Shown here: piece by piece, positions 26,779 through 35,386 of the stretch
How the letters are laid out: every line of letters starts with the position of its first letter
Position numbering within the stretch: the first letter of the stretch is position 1
Assembly (NCBI RefSeq): GCF_015670405.1
Contig: NZ_JADPBQ010000020.1
Coordinates: 14,526 to 57,964 of the forward strand
From: Clostridium sp. 1001271B_151109_B4
GTDB taxonomy: Bacteria > Bacillota > Clostridia > Clostridiales > Clostridiaceae
Reading direction: 5' to 3'
DNA: 43,439 nt
Translations under genes and position numbers: made by a program
The notes under the pieces: generated by a model
Told to the model about the DNA's origin: nothing
Database searches by the model: none
What the model saw: the letters and a program-made list of their open reading frames with translations, nothing else

Positions 26779-28713
26779 ATGATTGTTTTTACGTGTATTA
26801 GATTTATATTTATGATTTTATCCTTATTTGGATATTCATTATTTTTTGAAGAAAAACTAAAAATTAATAGGTTTATTTCACCATTATTTTCTTTAAGCAT
26901 AATAACTTTAATATCTTACTTTAGTGGGTTATTAAAATTATTGCAATATAGTTCATATATTATTTTTATTGTTGGATTATTATTATTTATTAGAAAGATT
27001 TTAGGCTTAAGGAAAGAGGATTTTTATAATATTGAAGTTATTAATATATTAAATTTTATGCTTTTAAGTTGTTTTATAATAATTTCAATTATTCTTTTAT
27101 CTTCTAAACTTATTCATTACGATAACTTTTCACATTGGGCAATTGTTGTAAAACAAATGCTAATTGAAAATGCATTTCCAAATGCAAATTCAGTTTTAAT
27201 TGATTTTAAAAACTATCCATTAGGTACATCATCTTGGATTTATTATGTATGTAAAATAGTTGGTAGTAATGAAGGAGTTATGTTAGCAGCTCAAGGAACA
27301 ATTATTTATGCTAGTATTTATGCCTTCTTTTCTATTATTAAAGATAGGAAAAGACTATTATTTAGTTCTTTAATTTTAATATCTATAGGTGTAATGAATA
27401 TTTTTAATGTTGCTATTCGAATGGATAATTTATTAGTTGATTTTGTTTTACCGTTAGTGTCCTTAGCAATTATAGCAACAATTTATTTTTATAAAAATAA
27501 TATAAAGAAATGTGTTTATACTATATTGCCAATGATGTCCATGCTTTTAATAGTAAAGAATAATGCAATTTTCTTTTGGGCTATTGCAACTATTTATTTA
27601 TTATACATATTTTTGAAATCTAAAAATAAGAAGAAAAATTTTCTTAAAGTTTTAATATGCATTACTGTTAGCTTACTTGTATATGGAAGTTGGAGTTATC
27701 ATGTAAAAAATGAATTTAAGGATGTTAATTTTAAATTTGATATATCATTAAAGGAAAGTGAAGAAGATACTCTAGGTAAAGGTGCTGAAGGTCTTGAAGA
27801 ACATGAAGATACTGAAAGTCAAGAAGTTTTAAATAACGAAAAAATTGATAAAGATCAAGAGAATGTTGTTAGTAGTAATGGAGGGTCTAAGACTCCAGAA
27901 GAAATTGAAATTGTATTAAATGAATTTAAAAGTCAGGTATTTAGCACAAAAAACAATATATCAATGGGATTTGTTTATTGTAACATTGCTGCATTAATAG
28001 GTTGTATTATTTTAAAAAGGATTAATGATAAAAAGCATCATTCATTTAAAATATTACTTATTTCAGATATTACTTTCATTTTATATTACATAGGAATATT
28101 AGCCATGTATATCTTTATGATGCCTATGGATGAAGCAGAGTATTTAGCAGGCTTTGATAGATATTCATCAAGTATTATGATTTTTTTAGTGGGTATTATG
28201 ACATTTTCATTTGTTATAGATATTGAAAATTCATTTTATATTACGCAGGGAAGATATCGTGATATTTATGCTTTTAAATCATTGCAAAGTAAAAAGATAT
28301 ATATGAATTCTACACTTGCAGTTAGCGCAGTTGGTATTATGCTATTTTTATCAGAGATTAACGGAATGACATATTTGAATAAACAATATTACGAAACATT
28401 GCCAGGTAAGGTTGAAGCCATTGTTGGAAATAATTTTTCAATGGATGATAATCATTATGCTTTATATGCAACTGATACTGACTCACAAGTTTCTAATTAT
28501 TATCTTGGATATATTGCAAGATATATGTTAATGGATCCTAATGTATATGTGTTTAGTAGTTTTGATGATGAATATATAAGAGAAAATATTGAGAATTTTG
28601 ATTACCTAGTTTTAGTTGAAAGTGATGATGAAGCTAAAGCATATATGCAAAAGCACGCTAATAGTGAGGGAGAAGTTGGGTTATATGAGATATCGGAATT
28701 ATTTCATAAATAA
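26779..28713 (+). CDS. Polytopic membrane protein, possible GT-C glycosyltransferase
   Basis: A 644-residue protein with about twelve or more hydrophobic helices and one polar loop (about residues 330-385, acidic, Glu/Asp/Lys-rich). HYDNFSHWAIVVKQML in an early extracytoplasmic loop looks like the acidic-residue loop of GT-C enzymes (the D-N in DNFSHW). A C-terminal soluble part (about 540-644) ends the protein. It lies two bases after the PilZ glycosyltransferase and 12 bases before a dolichol-phosphate-sugar-synthase-like gene that could supply a lipid-linked donor, which fits a GT-C role. I cannot name the family with certainty. Confidence 0.7.
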   Translation: MIVFTCIRFIFMILSLFGYSLFFEEKLKINRFISPLFSLSIITLISYFSGLLKLLQYSSYIIFIVGLLLFIRKILGLRKEDFYNIEVINILNFMLLSCFIIISIILLSSKLIHYDNFSHWAIVVKQMLIENAFPNANSVLIDFKNYPLGTSSWIYYVCKIVGSNEGVMLAAQGTIIYASIYAFFSIIKDRKRLLFSSLILISIGVMNIFNVAIRMDNLLVDFVLPLVSLAIIATIYFYKNNIKKCVYTILPMMSMLLIVKNNAIFFWAIATIYLLYIFLKSKNKKKNFLKVLICITVSLLVYGSWSYHVKNEFKDVNFKFDISLKESEEDTLGKGAEGLEEHEDTESQEVLNNEKIDKDQENVVSSNGGSKTPEEIEIVLNEFKSQVFSTKNNISMGFVYCNIAALIGCIILKRINDKKHHSFKILLISDITFILYYIGILAMYIFMMPMDEAEYLAGFDRYSSSIMIFLVGIMTFSFVIDIENSFYITQGRYRDIYAFKSLQSKKIYMNSTLAVSAVGIMLFLSEINGMTYLNKQYYETLPGKVEAIVGNNFSMDDNHYALYATDTDSQVSNYYLGYIARYMLMDPNVYVFSSFDDEYIRENIENFDYLVLVESDDEAKAYMQKHANSEGEVGLYEISELFHK

Positions 28714-28725
28714 GGAGAAGTATAT

Positions 28726-29784
28726 ATGGATAATTTAGTTTTAATAATACCTACATTGGAACCTAATACAACATTTATTAAAATTGTTTGTAATTATAAA
28801 AAGCATTTTAATAAAATAATTGTAGTTGATGATGGAAGTGGAGAGGAATATAGGGATATATTCAAAGAAATTAGAGATATGGGAATAGTAGTTTTAACTC
28901 ATGCTTTAAATTATGGAAAAGGAAGAGCATTAAAAACGGCTTTTAATTATGTATTAAATAATTACAAAGATGTAATTGGAGTTATAACTGTTGATAGTGA
29001 TGGACAACACTTAGTAAAGGATGCATTAAAATGTAGTCAGGAACTTATTAATTCAGAAAATAAGCTAGTATTAGGAAGCCGTAATTTTGATGAAGATAAT
29101 GTACCTTTAAAAAGTAGGGTTGGAAATAAGTTAACAAGGAGCTTATTTAAAATATTATGTGGTATTTCAATTAGTGATACACAAACAGGATTACGTGCAA
29201 TTGCTATTAATGATATTAAGAGATTTTTATATACAAAAGGTGAAAGATTTGAATATGAAACTAATATGCTATTAGATGCTAAAAAGTATAATATTAAATT
29301 TGAAGAGGTACCTATAGAAACAGTATATTTAAATGAAAATAAAGGCACACATTTTAATCCACTTCGTGATTCAGTTGAAATTTATAAGGTATTTATAAAG
29401 TATTTATTTGTTTCATTAAGTTCATTTTTAGTAGATATATTATTTTTTATGTTATTTTTAAATATTTTAAGCTTGTTTAGTGATTTTTCATTTATCATGT
29501 ACAAGATTATAGTATCTACAGTGTGTGCAAGAATAATATCATCACTTTATAACTATTTATTAAATAGAAAATTTGTTTTTGAACAGCATGATTCTAAAAG
29601 TTTTATTATCAAATATTATATATTGGTAATTATTCAAATGGGAATTTCTAGCTTGAGTGTTGCTTCATTATCACAAATTTTCAGCAGTAAGATAATAGTT
29701 TTATTAAAGATAATAGTAGATATATTAATTTTTATTGCTAATTATTACATACAAAGAGAATGGGTATTTAATGATAAAAAATAA
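28726..29784 (+). CDS. Polyprenyl-phosphate glycosyltransferase fused to GtrA
   Basis: A 352-residue fusion. The N-terminal GT2 domain (1-220) is of the DPM1/GtrB type: IIVVDDGSGEEY, TVDSDGQH (DXD), SRVGNKLTRSLFKILCG and SDTQTGLRAI. The C-terminal GtrA-like domain (about 223-352) has four membrane helices, with the family motif RIISSLYNYLLNRKFVF and a closing NYYIQREWVF. Such proteins load a sugar onto undecaprenyl phosphate and help flip it across the membrane. Last gene of the operon (RBS AAGGAG), it probably provides the donor for the GT-C-like protein upstream. Confidence 0.92.
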   Translation: MDNLVLIIPTLEPNTTFIKIVCNYKKHFNKIIVVDDGSGEEYRDIFKEIRDMGIVVLTHALNYGKGRALKTAFNYVLNNYKDVIGVITVDSDGQHLVKDALKCSQELINSENKLVLGSRNFDEDNVPLKSRVGNKLTRSLFKILCGISISDTQTGLRAIAINDIKRFLYTKGERFEYETNMLLDAKKYNIKFEEVPIETVYLNENKGTHFNPLRDSVEIYKVFIKYLFVSLSSFLVDILFFMLFLNILSLFSDFSFIMYKIIVSTVCARIISSLYNYLLNRKFVFEQHDSKSFIIKYYILVIIQMGISSLSVASLSQIFSSKIIVLLKIIVDILIFIANYYIQREWVFNDKK

Positions 29785-30068
29785 TAAGTTAGATTAAAGT
29801 AATTGTTAGATTTAAAGTTAGTTAGTGAAATAAATGGAATAGTTATATATAACGTTAATGTTTAAATTAATAATGTATTATAATAGAAACTTATACAATT
29901 ATACAGTTATAGGAGGCATTATTTTATTGATTCAAGTAATTTTATTAGAAGAATTATATTGCTTGAAAACAATAAGGAAGTATAACATGATGCTAAAATT
30001 AAATTAAGTACTTCAGATAAGTCTTTAAATGGTAAGTATACAACTATTTTTAAAATTATTATTAATTA
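29785..30068. other. Gap with a possible decayed coding scrap
   Basis: After the GT operon, an AGGAGGC at about 29911-29917 precedes frames with stops. One reads DSSNFIRRIILLENNKEV, a stop, then HDAKIKLSTSDKSLNGKY and so on to a TAA near 30068. Together with the terminator just after, this may be the end of a lost gene. No family recognised. Confidence 0.3.
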
Positions 30069-30118
30069 ATTATGTCTCGGAAACATACTCATGTATATGA
30101 GTTTGCTTCCGAGATAAT
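30069..30118 (+). terminator. Terminator with long interrupted stem
   Basis: ATTATGTCTCGGAA pairs with TTCCGAGATAAT (30107-30118) with a one-base bulge, and an inner ACTCAT/ATGAGT stem. A T-rich stretch follows. Confidence 0.7.
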
Positions 30119-30234
30119 TTATTTTAGGGATTAGGCAGATTTTAAGTATTAAATTACATATAAAAGCGAACAATCCTTATAAAATCTGTTTAGAAATATA
30201 GATATAAGTTAATAATCATAACTGGTGATGAATT

Positions 30235-31170
30235 ATGATTAATTTCTATAAAACTTTAGTTAATAGTATATTAAAAGATGAGAAAAAGAATAACAATAAA
30301 ATAAGTATTAATGGTAAGACGGATAAAAGTAATAAAACTAAATGTCCTAAATGTAACTGTGAAAAGGTTATTAAATTTGGATTTTTTAAAGGAGCTCAAA
30401 GATATAAATGTAATAACGAAGGTTGTGGAAAAACATTTATTGAAGATAAAGATAATCCTTTTAGATGTTCAAAGAAGTTTAAGGAAAATTATCAAGATTA
30501 CTTTAAACTTTTTATACAAGGAAAGTCCATTAGAGAATGTGCTTCTAAAATGAATATTACCATAACAACATCATTTTTTTGGAGACATAGATTTTTAGCA
30601 GATTTTTGTAATGAAAACTATATTGAAAAAATAGATTCTTATGTTGAATTAAGTAAAATGATTATATTAGAAAATTTTAAAGGTGATAAAAAATATCATG
30701 GGGAAGAAAGAGATAAAATTGTAGTTGTTACTGCAATAAATGATCGTATAGATGTACTACCAATAATTGCTGGGAGAAGATTCCTAGATTTTTATGAAAT
30801 AAGAAATAATCTTATTCCAAGAATAGATAACAAAGCATATATAGTAGGTTTTCAAGATAGTAGATTAAAAACTTTTGCTAAAGCTTTAAATGAGATACGA
30901 AAAGTTAAGTTAAAATATAATTGTGATTTTAAAATAGATTTAGCTTATTCTATAAAAGTGAAAGCATGGCTTAAAAAATTTAATGGAGTAGCAAGCAAAT
31001 ATTTAGATCACTATTTAAATTGGAGAGCTTTTGAATATAAAAATAATATAATACATGAAGAAAGAAATAATTTTTCATTGAGAAAAATTAACTCTCAACT
31101 TAATATAACTGCAGAAATTAATACATACATATCATGGAGTAACGTAAAGAAAAAAGTTATTTCTGTATAA
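30235..31170 (+). CDS. IS1595-like zinc-ribbon transposase-related protein, catalytic site altered
   Basis: An intact 311-residue frame. The N-terminal zinc ribbon has CPKC (C37, C40) and C59/C64 in a KCNNEGCGKTF context, as in IS1595/ISXO2-type transposases, then a helix-turn-helix (FIQGKSIRECASKMNIT, WRHRFL). The catalytic region keeps the framework LENFKG and a second Asp (FQDSR, D208), plus HYLNWRAFEYK near the end. Where active relatives carry Asp-Glu in DETYF..SFKG, this protein has Ser-Lys (about 140-141). No terminal inverted repeats are evident. Either a dead insertion sequence that has kept its frame or a domesticated DNA-binding protein. Start ATG 30235 with GGTGATG nearby. Confidence 0.65.
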   Translation: MINFYKTLVNSILKDEKKNNNKISINGKTDKSNKTKCPKCNCEKVIKFGFFKGAQRYKCNNEGCGKTFIEDKDNPFRCSKKFKENYQDYFKLFIQGKSIRECASKMNITITTSFFWRHRFLADFCNENYIEKIDSYVELSKMIILENFKGDKKYHGEERDKIVVVTAINDRIDVLPIIAGRRFLDFYEIRNNLIPRIDNKAYIVGFQDSRLKTFAKALNEIRKVKLKYNCDFKIDLAYSIKVKAWLKKFNGVASKYLDHYLNWRAFEYKNNIIHEERNNFSLRKINSQLNITAEINTYISWSNVKKKVISV

Positions 31171-31351
31171 ATTATAAAATAAATTAATATTAATATAGGA
31201 TTTCGATAATTTATATGTAGAGAAGTTTTATGGTTAGATTCATAATTTTAAATTTTTCATAAGAAGTTCATGCAGTCTATTTTCTGTTTGGGGAATAGTC
31301 TATTTTTAATGCCTAGAATTAAAAAACTAGTTTATGTAGATATAAATAAAT

Positions 31352-31381
31352 TAATAAATAAATTAATTAATTTATTTATTA
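31352..31381. repeat. 30-bp perfect A+T palindrome
   Basis: Perfectly self-complementary, centred on AATTAATT, built only of A and T, so partly low-complexity. Confidence 0.8.
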
Positions 31382-31430
31382 GGGAATTAGTTGATGCAAA
31401 GATAATATTATGTGTCAAAGTGTATAGTAT

Positions 31431-31474
31431 TATGTTATATCAAAATGTTGTTAACAACATTTTGATATAACATA
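31431..31474. repeat. 44-bp perfect palindrome
   Basis: 22-base arms (TATGTTATATCAAAATGTTG, then TT) meet without a spacer at GTTAAC. Arms are fully complementary. It can form a cruciform or a very stable RNA hairpin. There is no T-run on either side, so a simple terminator is unlikely. Confidence 0.95.
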
Positions 31475-31824
31475 GTCCTATATAGAAAAAGATATAATAG
31501 TAAAGGAAAGCCTCAAGTGGATTAACTATAGAAAATTTCCAAGAAATATTAATAGTTTATTCCTATTCAATTAATAAATAAAAGACTAATTTTTTAGAGC
31601 AATATTAAATAAGGTTATAAGAAGTCCTAATTAGTATTATTATTTAAGCGCAACGGATTAATTTAATAATTTATAGTTTTAGGATCAAAAAAATTATAGT
31701 AACAAGATAAGCTTATTGTTGTTTTTTCAATTAACCTTTTAATTAGATGTGAATAATAATATGATTTAGTGGCTAGACTTTCAATAAATAGATCAAATAA
31801 ATAATTTAGTTAGAGGTGAATTAG

Positions 31825-32019
31825 ATGATTAATTTTTTGATAGGTTTAGGAGCAAGTATAGGAGTTATTATTGTTTATTCATTATTAAAGATTGCAAGCG
31901 ATTTTGACGATGAAGTTGAAGAAATGTATAAAGATTATGATTACTATGATAATTGTGATTTAAATAAAGAATATAATTATTATGAGGATACATATAGAAA
32001 AAATACTAATAAGGATTAG
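31825..32019 (+). CDS. Small acidic membrane protein, unknown
   Basis: A 64-residue product. An N-terminal hydrophobic helix (FLIGLGASIGVIIVYSLL) is followed by a Tyr/Asp/Glu-rich tail (DYDYYDNCDLNKEYNYY). RBS AGAGGTGA lies about eight bases before the ATG. No family recognised. Possibly a membrane-tethered regulator or small toxin-like peptide; no evidence for either. Confidence 0.5.
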   Translation: MINFLIGLGASIGVIIVYSLLKIASDFDDEVEEMYKDYDYYDNCDLNKEYNYYEDTYRKNTNKD

Positions 32020-32104
32020 TATGAAAATCAATAATCGAAAGTATATAAATTTGTGGAAGTTAAAATTCATATAAGTAAATATTAATTTGTAATAACTATA
32101 TTTA

Positions 32105-32335
32105 TTGAATTCTTGTTATTTAAGTTATATAAACCTACAGCTTGGTGTTCTAGAAAGTAATATTTTAGTTGAATATAGAATATATAATTCATCACTAGTA
32201 TATTGTATAATTTTCACAACATTATTAGTGTTTATAGCTATTTGGAGTTTAGTTATGAAAAAAATTAATGTTGAGTTTGATACAAATGCGGAAAAATTAT
32301 GTGAAGAAGCCAGTATGATGAAAGCTGCAGAGTAA
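32105..32335 (+). CDS. Doubtful small membrane protein
   Basis: The 76-residue frame opens at TTG without a good RBS. It contains one hydrophobic helix (LVYCIIFTTLLVFIAIWSLV) and ends EKLCEEASMMKAAE. An internal ATG at 32255 with GGAG at 32244-32247 could give a 26-residue peptide (MKKINVEFDTNAEKLC...). Either reading is uncertain. A terminator lies downstream. Confidence 0.35.
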   Translation: MNSCYLSYINLQLGVLESNILVEYRIYNSSLVYCIIFTTLLVFIAIWSLVMKKINVEFDTNAEKLCEEASMMKAAE

Positions 32336-32421
32336 TAATTGTATTAGAAGGAATAGAAAATCAAAAAAATATTTTGGAACATATTCACAAAATGATTTGA
32401 AAAGTATATATATATAAGTAG

Positions 32422-32480
32422 AAGCAAGGGTGGTTCTATAGTAGAAATACTAGAATCAACTTGCTTTTTATTTTTTTTTA
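32422..32480 (+). terminator. Terminator with long T-run
   Basis: AAGCAAG near 32422 pairs with CTTGCTT (32460-32466), with inner GGTTCTA/TAGAATC pairing and a stretch of T ending at 32479. Confidence 0.75.
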
Positions 32481-32611
32481 CAAGTATAATGGCGATAAAG
32501 TTATAGGTGATTTTATGGAGTACAAAACACATAGTCTATATAGTAAATTTTATAGGGGTTTGTAAGATAATAAATTTAAGTATGGATTATAAAAGGAGTA
32601 GGGGTAAAGGT

Positions 32612-33067
32612 ATGGAGAGTGTAATTATGAATTATATTGAAGAAAAATTAACTAATAACTTGAAGAGGGATTTTATAGTTGCAGCAATACACTTTATAGT
32701 TGATGAAGAACTTTGTAGTCAAGGGGATATTAAAAAGATAGAAGATAGAAAGAAAGGTAAAAGGGATGAAGTAGTTGATGATTGCTTAAAGCTTTCAGCC
32801 ATTTATGGATATATTGTTTATAGAACAGTTGCATCAGGAGCGTTAGATGAAGAAACTGAGATGAAGAACTGTAAGCTGTTAATGGAATTAAGTAGAACTG
32901 TAAGTAATTATATAACTGCAGAGATAGAAGGGGAAGAATTAGTGTCTTATTTTAAGGAGTTTACCTTAAAATTAAGAATAAGTAATGAGTGTAATAAATT
33001 TGTTTTAAGTAAAATTAATGATATAAAAGAATATGATATTCAGTGGGAAGCTGCTCACGAGATATAA
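32612..33067 (+). CDS. Unknown 151-residue helical protein, paralogue of 19402-19851
   Basis: The ATG at 32612 follows AGGAGTAGGGG; the frame opens earlier without support. The product shares its core with the protein at 19402 (AAIHFIVDEE, LSAIYGYIVYRTVASG, MELSRTVSNYIT, RISNECNKFVLSKI), so two diverged copies of one unknown family lie 13 kb apart. No membrane segment or signal peptide. It faces rubrerythrin across a shared terminator. Function unknown. Confidence 0.7.
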   Translation: MESVIMNYIEEKLTNNLKRDFIVAAIHFIVDEELCSQGDIKKIEDRKKGKRDEVVDDCLKLSAIYGYIVYRTVASGALDEETEMKNCKLLMELSRTVSNYITAEIEGEELVSYFKEFTLKLRISNECNKFVLSKINDIKEYDIQWEAAHEI

Positions 33068-33082
33068 AGGCTAAAATATAAA

Positions 33083-33125
33083 AAAGCCCGAAGACATAAA
33101 TAAATAAGATATCCGGGCTTTATTT
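33083..33125. terminator. Bidirectional terminator before rubrerythrin
   Basis: AAAGCCCG (33083-33090) pairs with CGGGCTTT (33114-33121), A-rich and T-rich flanks. Confidence 0.78.
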
Positions 33126-33140
33126 CATATTTAAAATTAA

Positions 33141-33737
33141 CTATTTACCTTCAAAAGATGATTCATCAAATTTAATGAAAAAGCCTTGTGGATGAGCGCA
33201 TACAGGACATTTAGCAGGAGCTACTTGGCCTTCATAAATAAATCCGCAATTTGTACACATCCAAGCTGTTGTTGCAGTATTTTTAAATAATGAGCCGTTT
33301 TCAAGTCTATCAGCATATTTTTTAAATCTCTTGCTGTGAACATTTTCTACAGAAGCAACATTAGTAAATAATATTGCTATATCAGGAAATCCTTCATCTT
33401 TAGCTATTCTAGAAAATTCAGGATAAACATTTACGCCTTCGTTATTTTCATCACGTTCTGCTAATCTTAATAATTTTAAAGTACTAGTTTCAACTTCTAC
33501 AGGATAAGAAGCTGTAATTTCTATTTCTTCTCCAGAGAATTCTTTTAATTTATCCATAAATTGTTTAGCATGAGCAATTTCTTGATTAGCGGTATATAGG
33601 AATAAGTCTTGTAATATAGAATAGCCTTCTTTTTTAGCAGCAGAAGCAGCAAAGGTATATCTGTTTCTTGCTTGACTTTCACCAGCAAAAGCTTTAAGTA
33701 AATTTTCTTTTGTCTTACTTGAATTAAAATCAGTCAT
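33141..33737 (-). CDS. rbr: Rubrerythrin
   Basis: A 198-residue peroxide-scavenging diiron protein. The ferritin-like domain has E20 (FAGESQARNRY), E53-H56 (NQEIAHAK) and E131-H134 (VENVHSKRF). A C-terminal rubredoxin domain has C161, C164, C177 and C180 (CTNCGFIYEG, CPVCAHPQG). It reduces hydrogen peroxide with electrons from NADH via rubredoxin or a reductase, protecting anaerobes. The sequence AAGGATGG lies upstream of the ATG. Monocistronic; no regulator site visible. Confidence 0.96.
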   Translation of the reverse strand: MTDFNSSKTKENLLKAFAGESQARNRYTFAASAAKKEGYSILQDLFLYTANQEIAHAKQFMDKLKEFSGEEIEITASYPVEVETSTLKLLRLAERDENNEGVNVYPEFSRIAKDEGFPDIAILFTNVASVENVHSKRFKKYADRLENGSLFKNTATTAWMCTNCGFIYEGQVAPAKCPVCAHPQGFFIKFDESSFEGK

Positions 33738-33939
33738 TATGAATTACCATCCTTTCATTTCATTTATTTTATAGTCTATGTAATTTACCAAATTTTATTC
33801 GATGGAACAAGGTTCATTAAGATTTTAAAAAAATTTCATGAAACAATCTCGTTTGCTCGGCCAATAATTTCCATATATATATTGAAAGCTATAAGGGAAG
33901 AGTGATAAAATATGTAGATAGAGATAGGGGTTGATAAAA

Positions 33940-34821
33940 ATGAATTGTTCAAAGCACCATGAAAGAGAAGCAAAAGGAATGTGTGTTAGATGTAATAGGC
34001 TTATTTGTGAGGAATGCGCAGTAAAAATAAATAATAAGTATTATTGCAAAGAGTGTGTTTCTGAAATGTATTCAACGGATAATAAAGATGAAAATACTCA
34101 TAATAATAATCGAAATAATATTGATAGCACTAATGATATCAATTTTAATAATAGCAGTAACGATGTGAATTATACTAATGAGAGTAATTTAAATAATAAG
34201 AGTAGCGATATAAATGAAATAAATAATGGTAGTACAAATAAAGAACAATTAGATTTAGAAAAAATAAATTCATATACAAATGTAAGTGATAATTTAAATA
34301 ACAATTCAAATAACAATTTAAATAACAAATTAAATAGTAATTCAAATGAAAATCTATATATAAATTATCAAACACAGGAGTATAAAGACTCATCAGTTAG
34401 AACAGATAGGAGATATAAAGAGGTAAATTATGTTTTAGCAATAATAGCAATTGCACTTTTAATTCCTAAAGTAGTTTTAGCTATTGGTGGTTTTCCAGAT
34501 TGCTTTGAGAATATGTATCTTTCAATAAGGTATGATGATGGGGTTAGAGCATTATTTTTCTTTATAAATTCTTTATTAATATTACTTGAGCCATTAATAA
34601 TTATTGCATTAGCAGCATTATCATTTAAGAATTTCATGAAATTGAAAAAGATAATTAGAATTATAGCACCGATAGTTGTTGTTGCTGTATTTACATTATT
34701 AATATTTATTACAGGAAATATTGCATTAAGATTTATATATATTAGCCCATTTATAAGTATGTTATCTTATATTATTCCTGTTGCTTTAATTGTAATAGGA
34801 ATTTGTTTAGAGAAAGAGTAA
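33940..34821 (+). CDS. B-box-type zinc-finger membrane protein with Asn-rich linker
   Basis: A 293-residue protein. The N-terminal zinc finger reads C3, H6, C15, C18, C23, C26, C36, C39 (CVRCNRLICEECAVKIN, YYCKEC), enough for two metal sites. Residues about 48-135 are a low-complexity Asn/Ser linker. Four hydrophobic helices (about 165-290) complete the protein, with short loops. The ATG at 33940 is nine bases after AGGGG; the TTG at 33931 is an upstream alternative. Zinc-finger plus membrane proteins of this kind are common in clostridia, often near protease or Yip1-like genes; function unknown. Confidence 0.75.
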   Translation: MNCSKHHEREAKGMCVRCNRLICEECAVKINNKYYCKECVSEMYSTDNKDENTHNNNRNNIDSTNDINFNNSSNDVNYTNESNLNNKSSDINEINNGSTNKEQLDLEKINSYTNVSDNLNNNSNNNLNNKLNSNSNENLYINYQTQEYKDSSVRTDRRYKEVNYVLAIIAIALLIPKVVLAIGGFPDCFENMYLSIRYDDGVRALFFFINSLLILLEPLIIIALAALSFKNFMKLKKIIRIIAPIVVVAVFTLLIFITGNIALRFIYISPFISMLSYIIPVALIVIGICLEKE

Positions 34822-34861
34822 ATTTTAATTATTAAGTAGATATAAGATTATCTAGTAAGTT

Positions 34862-34919
34862 AATGTTAAGGTTAAAATCCTTTTTTTAAAAGTGGATTTT
34901 AACTTTAACATTTCTTGTT
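34862..34919 (+). terminator. Long-stem terminator
   Basis: 19-bp stem (34862-34880 with 34894-34912), one G-U pair, then TCTTGTTTTT. Confidence 0.82.
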
Positions 34920-34945
34920 TTTATAGAATTATTAATAAAGATAAA

Positions 34946-35046
34946 TTTATAGATAACTTATAATAATAGTTATAGTAAAATTTATAGATAACTTATAATA
35001 TAGTAAAGTTTATAGATAACTTATAATATAGTAGAATTTATAGTTA
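34946..35046 (+). repeat. 28-bp tandem repeat
   Basis: TTTATAGATAACTTATAATA occurs at 34946, 34981 and 35009, and a partial copy (TTTATAG) at 35037. Periods are 35, 28 and 28 bp; the first interval carries seven extra bases. Confidence 0.8.
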
Positions 35047-35386
35047 GTTAAGTATTTTTTCATTAAAAAGTAATGTGCCAAAAATATCTTTTATTATATC
35101 TTCTAAGTTTACTTAATTTAAACTGAAATATTAATGAATTGAGGACATCATATTTTCAGATAATTATTTTTAAGAAAAACAATGTTTTTCACAAGGTATT
35201 TTTAAAGTTTTACTTTTCATTTATTAACTATAAAAAGGTTTTATTACTACACTTAATAATGTAAAATAGGATTAATGAATTAAATTTAAGAAATTAATTT
35301 AAAAGATCAATTTAAAAAATAAATGAAATTATTACTTATCATATAGTTATATAAAAGATATATGTTCAACATAGGAGGTAAGGATA
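35047..35386. other. Upstream region of the epimerase gene
   Basis: About 340 AT-rich bases with no ORF, no hairpin of note and no clear promoter; AGGAGG at 35373-35378 belongs to the next gene. Confidence 0.5.

Larger units (their letters stand above)
31171..31824. other. Long gap with two palindromes and no supported gene
   Basis: About 650 bases. Apart from the palindromes at 31352 and 31431 and a weak AACAAGATAAG hairpin with a T-run near 31701-31727, I see nothing supported. The open frame at 31270-31470 runs through the palindromes and has no RBS. Confidence 0.5.

Noticed and set aside
31352..31381. 30-bp A+T palindrome as a separate finding
   Set aside because: All A and T with short-period repetition, so symmetry may be chance.
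31270..31470. A 66-residue ORF across the palindromes
   Set aside because: No RBS and composed of palindrome and low-complexity sequence.
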